Shown here: positions 8,853-17,500 of the stretch, in pieces
Layout: each line of letters starts with the position of its first letter
Position numbering within the stretch: position 1 is the first letter of the stretch
Assembly: GCA_001725155.1 (NCBI GenBank)
Contig: MEFP01000006.1
Location: 1 to 64,000 of the forward strand
Length of the DNA: 64,000 nucleotides
Origin: Lysobacteraceae bacterium SCN 69-320
GTDB taxonomy: Bacteria; Pseudomonadota; Gammaproteobacteria; Xanthomonadales; Rhodanobacteraceae
Direction: 5' to 3'
The notes under the pieces: generated by a model
The model's input: the letters and a program-made list of their open reading frames with translations, nothing else
What the model was told of the DNA's origin: nothing
The model's database searches: none
Translations under genes and position numbers: made by a program

Positions 8853-10427
8853 ATGAGCATCGCGAATCCCTGCCCGGTCCGGCTACTGCCGTCCCGCAGC
8901 GACCGGTCGGCAGGCTTGCCGGCCCGTGAGCGTCCGCCTGCTGCGGTGACCGGCCGGCCTGGCGCTGCAGCGGCCGCGGCGCGAGTCTTCGCGCTGCTGC
9001 TCGTGCTGATCGCCGCGCTGCCCGCCGCTGCCGCGGCGAGCGACACGACGACCCGTGCGCTGACGCGACAGCTCGAACTCAACCGGCAGCGCTATGGCAT
9101 CGCCGGCCAGGCGCTGCTCGTGATGCGCAACGGCCGCGTGCTGTTCCGCGGCGTGGACGGCGCGGTCGATCGGCAGACACGGCAGCGGCTCGATGCCGAC
9201 GCGATCTTCGCCGGCTATTCGCTGAGCAAGCTGTTCGTCAGCACCCTCGTCCTGCAGCTTGTCGAACAGGGCAGGGTGGATCTGGACAATCCCGCCAGTA
9301 CCTATCTGTCGGGTCTGCCGCCGCGCTGGCAGGCCATCACGGTGCGCGATTTCCTCGACCACAGCTCCGGCGTGGCGGAGTATTTCGACAACCGGCAGGG
9401 CGAGGTCGGCGACGCTCAAGCGCTGACGTTTCCCGCCGATCTGCAGGCCGTGTTCGCTGCGCTCGCGGACACGCCGCTGCTGTTCGCGCCGGGCAGCCAG
9501 ACGCGCTATACGCAGACCAATTATCTCGTGCTCGCCGCGTTGCTGTCGGCCCGATACGGCAAGCCGTATGCGCAGGTGGCCGAAGAACGCATCATTCGCC
9601 GGCTCGGCCTGGGTCATACCTGGCTCGGTCCGGCGGCTCTGCCCGGGCACGGTGTCGTGATGAATTACCTCGGCCGCAACGGCCGCCTCGAACCGGACAA
9701 GGATGTGGCCTGGCCGATCTATTCCTACGGTCATGCCGGGCTCTATTCGACGCTGGACGACCTCGCCAGGTTTCTGCAGGCCGTTGCCTCCGGCCAACTC
9801 GTCGGCAAGGCCACGCTGCAACAGGCGTGGCGGCCGCGCACCCTGTCCAGCGGTCGACGCGGCTGGTTCGCCGCCGGCTGGGAGTACGGCGAAAGCGGTG
9901 CCTGGCGCCAGGTCGGCCACGACGGCGGTGCGCGCGACCGGGTGCGCATTCTTTTCGGGAATTCGCTGCAGGGCGAGGTCTACATCGTCGTCTATCTGAC
10001 CAGCGGCAGCGCGCGCAACGTCTGGACACGCGTGCTCGTGGACAGTGCCATGGCTGCCGTCGCGCCGCGGCGATTCCGTCGTGAAGCGCTGGCGGAAAGG
10101 CTGATCGCTTACGCGTTGCAGGCGCCGCAGCCGCGCGACGCGTTCGCGCAGGCTCGTGCTATTCGCGCCGGCGCCGGCCCTGGCAGCATCGAACTGGAGC
10201 GCGCCGTCAACGACACGGGCTACGCGATCCGCGAAAACCTGGGCATCGGCCCCGCGCTGCGCGTGTTCGAGCTGAACACCATGCTGTTCCCGCAATCGGC
10301 CAATGCCTGGGACAGCCTGGCCGAAGCGCAGGCGGCGAAAGGCGACGCGGAAACCGCGCAGGTGCTGTACGAAAAGGCGCGTCGCCTTTCGGTGCGGCCG
10401 TCGCAAGGCAGGGGCGGCAATCGGTAG
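8853..10427 (+). CDS. class C beta-lactamase-fold serine hydrolase with C-terminal TPR-like helix
   Basis: 524 residues. After an unusually long (~42-residue) basic N-terminus comes a hydrophobic export segment (RVFALLLVLIAALPAAAAAS). The beta-lactamase/DD-peptidase family motifs follow: SLSK (123-126, nucleophile Ser123), YTQTNY near 219 in place of the usual YxN, and HDGGA near the end of the catalytic domain. A C-terminal region resembles a TPR unit (SANAWDSLAEAQAAKGDAET). Family members include peptidases, esterases and amidases, so the substrate cannot be named. Gln at the YxN position is atypical. The start may lie further downstream, nearer the signal segment. Confidence 0.8.
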   Translation: MSIANPCPVRLLPSRSDRSAGLPARERPPAAVTGRPGAAAAAARVFALLLVLIAALPAAAAASDTTTRALTRQLELNRQRYGIAGQALLVMRNGRVLFRGVDGAVDRQTRQRLDADAIFAGYSLSKLFVSTLVLQLVEQGRVDLDNPASTYLSGLPPRWQAITVRDFLDHSSGVAEYFDNRQGEVGDAQALTFPADLQAVFAALADTPLLFAPGSQTRYTQTNYLVLAALLSARYGKPYAQVAEERIIRRLGLGHTWLGPAALPGHGVVMNYLGRNGRLEPDKDVAWPIYSYGHAGLYSTLDDLARFLQAVASGQLVGKATLQQAWRPRTLSSGRRGWFAAGWEYGESGAWRQVGHDGGARDRVRILFGNSLQGEVYIVVYLTSGSARNVWTRVLVDSAMAAVAPRRFRREALAERLIAYALQAPQPRDAFAQARAIRAGAGPGSIELERAVNDTGYAIRENLGIGPALRVFELNTMLFPQSANAWDSLAEAQAAKGDAETAQVLYEKARRLSVRPSQGRGGNR

Positions 10428-10431
10428 GCGG

Positions 10432-10647
10432 ATGGTTGTCGGTGCGAAGGACCGCTCGAGCCGGCTGGAATCGTCGGCGGATGCCGCCGGCAGCGTTTGT
10501 GAACGGTCGATGCGCCCGTGGTACAGCCGTATCGGCGCGAGCGCGCAGGACGAGCAGTTGAAGGATCGGATCATGGGCATGGCGGACGGCACGACGACGC
10601 AGGCCGATCGAGCCGTACGGCACTACGGCGCAGAGGAGCGGACATGA
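10432..10647 (+). CDS. possible small ORF coupled to the next gene
   Basis: A 71-codon frame (MVVGAKDRSS...RHYGAEERT) begins just after the hydrolase stop and ends in an ATGA overlap with the following gene. It matches nothing I know, and no good ribosome-binding site is seen. The overlap is the only argument for it being translated. Confidence 0.2.
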   Translation: MVVGAKDRSSRLESSADAAGSVCERSMRPWYSRIGASAQDEQLKDRIMGMADGTTTQADRAVRHYGAEERT

Positions 10648-11279
10648 ACTCCCGGGAACCCGTCGCATCCACCGAGCCGCGCGAACCTTCGCTGCGCGAT
10701 GCCTCGCTCGCCGACGTGTCGGCGCGTGGGTTTCCGCGTCCCGACAGCGTGACCGCGGTCATCCGCCACCGGGTACGCGCCGAGTCGGTCGCCGACTACG
10801 AGCAATGGCTGCAGCGCATCGTGCCGATCGCGCAGCGATTTCCCGGCCATCGCGGCGTGGACGTGATCCGCCCGGCGCCGGGTTCGTTGCTGTATACCGT
10901 GACGATACGTTTCGACACCCTTGCGCATGCGCAAGACTGGTTCGAGTCGTCGGCACGCCAGGTACTGCTCGCCGAACTCACGCCGCTGCTGTCGCAGGAC
11001 GAGCAGCGCGAGACCGTGACGGGACTGGAGTTCTGGTTCCGCCCCGAACCCGGACAGAAGCCGGCCAGGCGCTACAAGCAGTTCCTGCTCACCCTGGCGG
11101 TGATCTTTCCATTGACCCTGCTGGTGCCCATGCCGGTTCACTGGCTGGCGCAGCGCTGGCCCTGGCTCGGCAACACGCTGCTGAGCCATCTGCTCGTCGC
11201 GGCCGTCATCGTCGGGCTCATGACATATGTGCTGATGCCACGGCTGACGCGCTGGCTCGCGCGATGGCTGTATGCATGA
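10644..11279 (+). CDS. ABM-domain membrane protein (antibiotic-biosynthesis monooxygenase-like)
   Basis: 211 residues; GAGGAG at 10633-10638 fits the ATG. Residues ~35-135 (VTAVIRHRVRAESVADYEQW ... GLEFWF) resemble the dimeric alpha/beta ABM fold found in small monooxygenases and heme-degrading enzymes. Two transmembrane helices follow (FLLTLAVIFPLTLLVPMPVH and LLSHLLVAAVIVGLMTYVLM). Proteins with this soluble-plus-two-helix layout are usually annotated only as ABM-family; an enzymatic role is unproven. Confidence 0.75.
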   Translation: MNSREPVASTEPREPSLRDASLADVSARGFPRPDSVTAVIRHRVRAESVADYEQWLQRIVPIAQRFPGHRGVDVIRPAPGSLLYTVTIRFDTLAHAQDWFESSARQVLLAELTPLLSQDEQRETVTGLEFWFRPEPGQKPARRYKQFLLTLAVIFPLTLLVPMPVHWLAQRWPWLGNTLLSHLLVAAVIVGLMTYVLMPRLTRWLARWLYA

Positions 11280-11470
11280 ATCCCTTCGCCGGCGACCGAG
11301 CGAGCCGCCGCCGGCGGTGTTTCCGCATCGCGGTTGCATGCGTTGCGATTGCCCGTCGGTTGCGCTGCCCTTTCCGTCGATCGCAGAATCGCGCATGCTT
11401 GCCGGGCTGCTCCGCGCTGCGCCGGACCGTGGTCAGGAGCGGGCAGAGCGGTGCAAGGTCTGACGATCAT

Positions 11471-11781
11471 GCCCGAGTGGTGAAACTGGTAGACACAAGG
11501 GACTTGAACCATTTGAGCCCTCCGGAGGAAACCCCGGAGGTGAAGCCCGTCAAAGTCGGCGAACGCCCTGGATGTCGAGTCATCCGAGCCAACGCCGAGC
11601 CAAGCCCGGACCTCACGGTCGGGAAGGTGTAGAGAGCAGACGGCAGGCACCTACGGCCCCCGGCTACGGTGAAGGCGTGCTCCAGACCACGAACAGCGCC
11701 AGCGCTGGCGGCGAAAGCCGAAGTGGTAAGAAAATCCCTCGACCTCGCGTCATGCCGGTTCGATTCCGGCCTCGGGCACCA
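11471..11781 (+). tRNA. tRNA-Leu (UAA) interrupted by a group I intron
   Basis: The exons are 11471-11505 (35 nt) and 11731-11781 (51 nt), giving an 86-nt tRNA with encoded CCA. The acceptor arm GCCCGAG pairs with CTCGGGC, the anticodon stem AGGGA with TCCCT, and the spliced loop reads CTTAAAA, so the anticodon is TAA. The intron splits it after U34 (11505). The long variable arm and T-arm (GGTTCGATTCC) are in the second exon. The insertion site is the same as in the cyanobacterial and plastid tRNA-Leu introns. A terminator follows at 11790. Confidence 0.93.
11506..11730 (+). ncRNA. self-splicing group I intron (subgroup IC3-like), 225 nt
   Basis: The intron starts after U34, ends in G (11730), and its core closely resembles the Azoarcus tRNA-Ile ribozyme as I remember it. 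Elements: guide sequence GAGCCC (11515-11520) pairing with the 5' exon end, with a U-G pair at the splice site and one A/C mismatch; P2 hairpin CCTCCGG/CCGGAGG (11519-11525, 11534-11540); P4 TCGGCG/CGCCGA (11556-11561, 11593-11598); the GAGCCAAGC joining element; P7 GAGCA/TGCTC (11634-11638, 11678-11682). P7 in Azoarcus is GACTA/TAGTC, so the pairing is kept with changed bases. There is no internal homing-endonuclease ORF. Base composition resembles the host. Confidence 0.92.
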
Positions 11782-11789
11782 GTTCGCGA

Positions 11790-11821
11790 GCCGTCCCTGT
11801 TTCTGCAGGGACGGCTTTTTT
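11790..11821 (+). terminator. Rho-independent terminator after tRNA-Leu
   Basis: GCCGTCCCTG pairs with CAGGGACGGC around a short loop and is followed by a run of T residues. Confidence 0.9.
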
Positions 11822-11917
11822 GTTGGGCCGCGATCGAACCGGCAGGGGCGAGCGCGGTGCGGCAGCGGCGCGAATTCGCTCCTGCCCGCCGCAGCGAGAA
11901 CGCAAGCGACCGCGAAC

Positions 11918-12784
11918 CTATCGGGCGTTGTCGACGATCCACTGCCGCACCGGCGTGCTGGCCACGTTGGCGTAGACACCCGGCTTGCCGGGCCTGCCGC
12001 AGCCTTCGCCCCAGCTGACCACGCCGATGAGCAGCGCGCTGCTGCCGCTGCCTGCATACAGCGGGCCGCCGCTGTCGCCCTGACAGGAATCGCGTCGCTG
12101 CGTGGCGTCTTTCGGCCTGCCGGCGCAGATCATGTTCTTCGTGACGGCGCCGTTGTAGGCCGTGAACGCATTGCAGGACTTGCGCGACTTGGCTTGGAGT
12201 TCGGCGAACAGCAATGCGTCGGAGGTCACGCCGTTTTCGGTGGTCCGGCCGTAGCCGCTGACGGTGACCGGTGCCTGGTTGGCCGGCTCGCTCTGCGCGA
12301 GCGCGATCTTCTCCCCGACGGCATCGACCTTGACCAGCGCGACATCGAAATCCTGGGTCTCGCTGGAATACTTGTCGTGCACCATGACCGCGGTCGCCTT
12401 GGCGCGCTTGGCGTCGGGCGCACCGAGGTCGGTCATGCCGGAGATGACGCTGACCTTGTCCGGAAACTGTTCGTGTCCCTGCACGCAATGCGCCGCCGTC
12501 AGCACCCAGCCGTTGCCGATGATGCTGCCGCCGCAGAGGTACTGCAGGTCGGGATCATCGGGATCGGTGATGATCAGCGCGACCTGCCAGGGGATCTGGC
12601 CCCTGGCGGCTTTCTTTCCGCCGAGGACGCGGGAGGTCGTTTCCAGCGCGTTGCTGCCGTTGCTGAGAGTCACGGCGGTCTGCGGGACCGGGCGTGCTTC
12701 GGGCGGAATGGCTCCGGCGGCAGAGCCGGCGAGGGTCATCCCGCAGAGAATCCATGCGGCGGACATCAGGATGCGGATGTTCAT
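11918..12784 (-). CDS. secreted trypsin-like serine protease zymogen (S1 family)
   Basis: 288 residues with a signal peptide (MNIRILMSAAWILCGMTLAG, cleavage near residue 25). The catalytic triad is complete: His99 in TAAHC, Asp147 in DFDVAL, Ser238 in GDSGGP. Asp232, six before the serine, corresponds to trypsin Asp189 and predicts cleavage after Arg/Lys. A ~27-residue propeptide ends at Arg52 followed by VLGG, the equivalent of the IVGG activation site, so it should be made as an inactive precursor. The start codon lies one base after the stop of the caspase-like gene. It is the last gene of a four-gene operon with SIR2/TIR and STAND proteins. A standalone secreted digestive protease is the alternative reading. 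Confidence 0.92.
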   Translation of the reverse strand: MNIRILMSAAWILCGMTLAGSAAGAIPPEARPVPQTAVTLSNGSNALETTSRVLGGKKAARGQIPWQVALIITDPDDPDLQYLCGGSIIGNGWVLTAAHCVQGHEQFPDKVSVISGMTDLGAPDAKRAKATAVMVHDKYSSETQDFDVALVKVDAVGEKIALAQSEPANQAPVTVSGYGRTTENGVTSDALLFAELQAKSRKSCNAFTAYNGAVTKNMICAGRPKDATQRRDSCQGDSGGPLYAGSGSSALLIGVVSWGEGCGRPGKPGVYANVASTPVRQWIVDNAR

Positions 12785-12785
12785 T

Positions 12786-14441
12786 TCAGGTCTCCTTGGG
12801 ATGGGAACGTTTCACGAGCACACGGCCGGTGCTGGAGGGGGCGAACGAGCCTGGCACCACGCGGATGCGGCTGCGGGCATAGGCGATGCCGAGCCGGTCC
12901 AGCGCCTGCTGCACGGCGAACGCACGCTGGAAAGCCGTGCTCGACGGCGGGCCGCCGTCCGAGGTCGAGGATTCGACCGCGAGTACGTTCACGCGCTCGC
13001 CCGGCTGCGGTCGGAGCTGGGCTTGCGGCAACGCCGCCAGGCAACCGTCGAGGCGGTCGCCCTCGAAGCAGCCGCTGACGTCGATCACATCGGTACTGCC
13101 CCAGAATGCCGGCAGATCGGCCGGATCGTTGACGATCGACTTGAGGTCGATGAAACGCGGCGTCGCTGCCGGCGCGTTCACGAGGCGTCCCCAGCCGAAG
13201 CGATCGACGATGAGACGCTCGTCGCGCAGCGAGCGTCGTTGCTGGGCCTGGGGCACGCCTGGCGTCGGATTGCTCAGGATCGTGACATCGCTTGACCGGT
13301 CGATGTGCAGCTCCACGGTTGCCGTATGGCCGCGCCTCACCACGGTGACCTGCTGCGCCGCGGGCGGGGCGTGGTCTCTCAGCCAGCGCAGGGCCGGACG
13401 CAGGTATTCGCTGGCGGAGTCGTTGGCGACGAACTGGCGCACGGTGTCCGGGTTGCTCGGGCCGACGGCGAGCACGTTGCGCCAGATCTCGGCGTTGGTG
13501 CTGGCCCGGGCGTCGCCGGGCGCGCGCAGCCAGGCGTCGCCCAGGGCTTTCGGGCGGAAATCCGGTTCGGTCCGGTAGTGGGTCTGGTTGGCGCTGGCGG
13601 TGACGGTTTCGTAGGCCTTTCTGAACACGTCGGCGGCCTTGGGATCCGGGGCACGCAGGGCGCTTGCCAGCGCGTTGATGTAGGTGCCGGGACGTTCCGC
13701 GTCGCCGGCTTCCGGCGCTTCGGCGCCGGGGCGCGTCGAATACGCCACGCCGACGCGGGCGATCTGCACTTTGCCCGCATAGCCGATGCGTTCCACCGGC
13801 GCTGCCTGGCTGAGCTTGCGCCAGACCAGGCTGCCCCGGCGCGCGCAGCCGGGTGCGGCGGCGCTGGCTGCGGCGTTCGCATCGGGCTGTACGAACGGCG
13901 TGCGGCAGGCATCGACCACGACGACGCCAGCGCCCGCGAATGTCTGCTCCAGCCGATCTTCGATGTATTCGCTCGGCAGGGCGACTTCGTGGATCTCGTT
14001 GTCGGCGAGCTGCCGCGCATCGAATTCGACCGGGATCAGATACTGGTCGTGGCTGTCCATCGCGCCATGGCCGGCGGCGAAGACCCAGACGGTTGCGCCG
14101 CCGTCGGGAGCGAGCAGGCGTATGCGGTTTTCCAGCGCGGTCAGCGCCGCATGAATGTCTTCCAGGCAGGGGTCGGTGACGACGAGGATGTCGCTGAAGC
14201 CCAGATCGTCGAGTGCGGCATAGAGAACGTCGACGTCCCGCGGCACATTGCGCAGCTCCGGCAGCGCGGCGTAGCGGCTGGCGCCGAGCAACAGCGCCAG
14301 CCGCGGCAGCGGTTCGGGAGTCAGATACGGATCGGCGGGTTGCGCAGCCACCGGGCCGCCTGCGGCGGCCAGCAAGCAGAGGCCGGCGAGCAGTCCGGCC
14401 CGCGCGTGGGCGCGAAAGCGGTGCTGAGTACATGCCCCCAT
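12786..14441 (-). CDS. exported caspase-family (peptidase C14) protein
   Basis: 551 residues from the ATG at 14441, chosen because it directly precedes a signal peptide (AGLLAGLCLLAAAGGPVAAQ); the frame is open further upstream, but that extension is basic and unlike a leader. The p20-like domain starts with LALLLGASRYAALPELRNVP and carries the catalytic dyad His125 (FAAGHGA) and Cys179 (VVVVDACRTPF). The region after ~residue 280 is not recognised; its last ~100 residues (ERVNVLAVESS ... RIRVVPGSF) look like an OmpA/peptidoglycan-type alpha-beta domain, though weakly. Bacterial caspase homologues mostly cleave after basic residues. It lies between the STAND gene (gap 124 bases) and the trypsin gene (gap 1 base). 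Confidence 0.85.
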   Translation of the reverse strand: MGACTQHRFRAHARAGLLAGLCLLAAAGGPVAAQPADPYLTPEPLPRLALLLGASRYAALPELRNVPRDVDVLYAALDDLGFSDILVVTDPCLEDIHAALTALENRIRLLAPDGGATVWVFAAGHGAMDSHDQYLIPVEFDARQLADNEIHEVALPSEYIEDRLEQTFAGAGVVVVDACRTPFVQPDANAAASAAAPGCARRGSLVWRKLSQAAPVERIGYAGKVQIARVGVAYSTRPGAEAPEAGDAERPGTYINALASALRAPDPKAADVFRKAYETVTASANQTHYRTEPDFRPKALGDAWLRAPGDARASTNAEIWRNVLAVGPSNPDTVRQFVANDSASEYLRPALRWLRDHAPPAAQQVTVVRRGHTATVELHIDRSSDVTILSNPTPGVPQAQQRRSLRDERLIVDRFGWGRLVNAPAATPRFIDLKSIVNDPADLPAFWGSTDVIDVSGCFEGDRLDGCLAALPQAQLRPQPGERVNVLAVESSTSDGGPPSSTAFQRAFAVQQALDRLGIAYARSRIRVVPGSFAPSSTGRVLVKRSHPKET

Positions 14442-14565
14442 GGACGTAGCCCGATGCCGTTGGATGTCATCAAGGTGCCTGCCGGGCGGGATTTCTCTCA
14501 CCGGCCGCGCCGGCCTGACATCCGTCGCGCGCACGGTCGCGCCGGCGCACCGCAGCAGCCGGTGC

Positions 14566-17500
14566 CTAGTCGCTGCGATGGCCTGCGCAATCGGCGACAT
14601 CCGTTCCGTTGCCGCAGATCTGCGGCACGTCGCATTGTCCGTCGTTCTCGAACAGGCAGGCCCGCGGCGATGCGTTGCCCTCGCAGTCGATGATGTCGGA
14701 TTCGTAGGTGCAGAGCGTCGGCGCGTCGCATACGCCGTCCTCGGCGAACAGGCATTTGCCGGTTGCGGAGACTTTCGGCAGCGCTTTCACATCCGTGGCG
14801 TTGACGAGCGCGTAGGCCTCGCCAGCCAGCCAGTCGAGCTCCAGCCCCACGTGCGGAGCGTCGGTACTGGCCGAGACGGCGAGCAGGCGCCGGATCAGCG
14901 GACTGACCACGGCTTTGTGGTTGGCGACGAGCCTGGGATTGGAGAGCAGCAGACGCGCGAGCGCATAGTGCGCGCCGAGATGGCCACGCCGCGCTGCCAT
15001 GTGGTATGCGGTCGCGGCCTCGGCGAGTTCGCCGGCCCTCTCGGCGAGGCCGCCGAGCCGGAATGCCGCACGTGCATCGGTGCGCTTGCTGTCGGTGGTA
15101 TAGGCGGCGGCGCGCCGGTACCAGCGCCGTGCTTCCGCGAGATCCGGCGGCTCGACGAATCCGAGTTCGAGCCGGAGGGCGAGAGCGAACATGGCCTGCA
15201 CGTCGCCGCGTTCGGCCGCAGACCGGTAATGCCCGATCGCGCCACGCGGGTCGCGCGTTGCGCCATCGCCGGCTTCGAGCAGGGTCGCGAGGTTGATGTG
15301 CGGCTCGCTGGCATCACCGAGTTCGATTGCGCGCCGATAGCGCCCGGCCGCGCGTGCGGCGTCCTGATTCGAATGTTGCTCGAGCACGCCGAGGTTGTTC
15401 CATGCATACGGATGACCCTGGGCTGCCGCGAGACGCAGATAGCGCTGGGCCAGGACGACGTCCTGCTTTTGCCCGTCCAGGCCTGACAGGTAGGTCCAGC
15501 CGACGGAGTTCTGCGCCGCGGCAACACCGGCGTCGGCGGCCGAGGTCATCAATCGGTTGGCCCGGCGATAATCCGTTCCGATCCTGGAGGGCATCGCGAG
15601 CAGGCGGGCCAGCAGATAGCGCGCGAGCAGATCGTCGTGCAGTTGCGCATCGTCGAGCATCTTGCGCAGGCGCGCGTTTTCCTCGTCGCTGGGCTGTCGC
15701 GTGCTCAACAGGTCAAACGCTTCATTGACTGCAGCCGACGTCGATTGCGGCAGGAACCCGTTGTGGAGCGGAGAGACGGGAGACGGCGGATTCGGGAGCG
15801 CAAGGCGGTCATCCGGCTTCTGCGCCGCGGTGAATTGCAGTTCGGGCAGCGCGAGCAGCGAGCTTTCGAGTTCCGCAATGATTGCGCCGTCGATCGGCTG
15901 CCACTTGCCACCGACGAGGACGCTGCCGCCGGCCTCGTCGAGCACGCCGGTCAGTGCGAGATCGGCGCGGATGCGTGGATCGTCGCTGCCGGCGAGCTGC
16001 TGCCGGACCTGCCGGCGCCAGAGGCGACGGTCCGCTGCGGCCCGCTGCGCGCTGGCGAGCGCCCAGCGGGCCAGCAGCAGGTCCGAGCGCGTCTGTTGCC
16101 ACCAGTGCTGCAATGGCTGCGGCTGCAAGGGCAGCTGCGCATATAGCGCGTCGATCGACACGGGTGCGTTGACATCGCTGAGCAGCGGATGGTGATTCAG
16201 GTCCGAGTCGAGGCGGTAACGCATCGAGTTGCGCAGACTCGGCGTTTGTATCGAAGCGACCGCTGCGGCGAGCGACGACGGCGGATTGCTCTTGCCGAGC
16301 GCCGTCAGCACCGCGGCCAGCGGCTGCAGGTCGACGGATCGAAGCCGGTCGACCGGCAGCACGGAAATCCGGCCGCTGGAGTCGCCGATCGCGATCTGTC
16401 CGCCGTCGGACGACCAGGCTGTCTGCCTGATGCTGCTCGGATCGCGCCGGGCCAGTTCTGCGAGCGGCACCTTGGCCGTCGTGTTCCAGAGCTGCGCCAC
16501 GGTGTCGTCGACGGTGATGAAGGCGGGCGGGTCCGACTCGGGCAGGAAATGGATGGCCGTTACGGATGTCGCTTTTACCATCTGGGCCGGACCGGCGGAG
16601 AACGGCGCGCGATACAGGGCGACCCCCCGTTCGTCGGCGATTGCTATCCATTCGCGGTCGGAGCTGATCGCCGTGGCGGTAATCGTGCCGGTGCCGGCGA
16701 ACGAACCGGTCAGCGTGGCGTCCGGCAGACGGTACAGCAGTGCCCTGCCGTTTCCCGGCAGCAGCAACAGACTGCCGTCCTGGCTGAATTCGAGGCGGCT
16801 GTCGTCCTCGCTTTCGTCGCCGATGGATTTCTCCAGCGCTGTGCCGTCGCCCCGCAGCAGTTGCACCGTTCCCGCCAGCGTGCGCACGGCGATCAGGGAG
16901 CCGTCCGGGCTGAATTCGGCGTGCACCGCGGCATCAGGCATCAGTGTCTTCCAGGTATTGAACGCCAGGTCCCACAGGGCCGTTCCTTCCTGCGTTGCCA
17001 GCAGCAGATGATTTCCGTCGGGTGAGAACCGGATCGACTCGACGAATGCCGAGGATGCCGCCTCGGGGACATTGGTGAACCGCGGAGAGCCGTTCGCGCT
17101 CGACCATACGTTGACCGTTCCGTCGTCCGTGGTGGTCGCGAACCATTCGCCGTCGGAGCTGAGCGCGAGATGCGACGCGTGCGCATGCCATATGCGCGGC
17201 GAAACCGGCAGCGCCGAGGAGGCGGCAAACACCTGCGCGCTGCCGTCGTCATAGGCGGACGCGAAGCGCGCGCCGTTGCGGCTGTAGTCCAGCGCGACGA
17301 CGCTGCTGTCGTGAAAATACGCGGCTTCCGGACCGGCGGCCGCGGCAACCGGCCAGATCCGTCCGTGACCATCGGCGCTGCCGGTCAGGATGGTGCGGCC
17401 GTCCGGAGCGAAGGCCGCATTCGCGACATCCGCGCCATGGGCCAGCGAGCGTTCCGGGTTCGACTCCCGCAGCGTGCCGATCTCCAGCGTGCCGCCGGCG

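Noticed and set aside
11471-11781. Broken or partial tRNA-Leu pseudogene
   Set aside because: The 225-base interruption is a complete group I intron and the exons join to a perfect tRNA.
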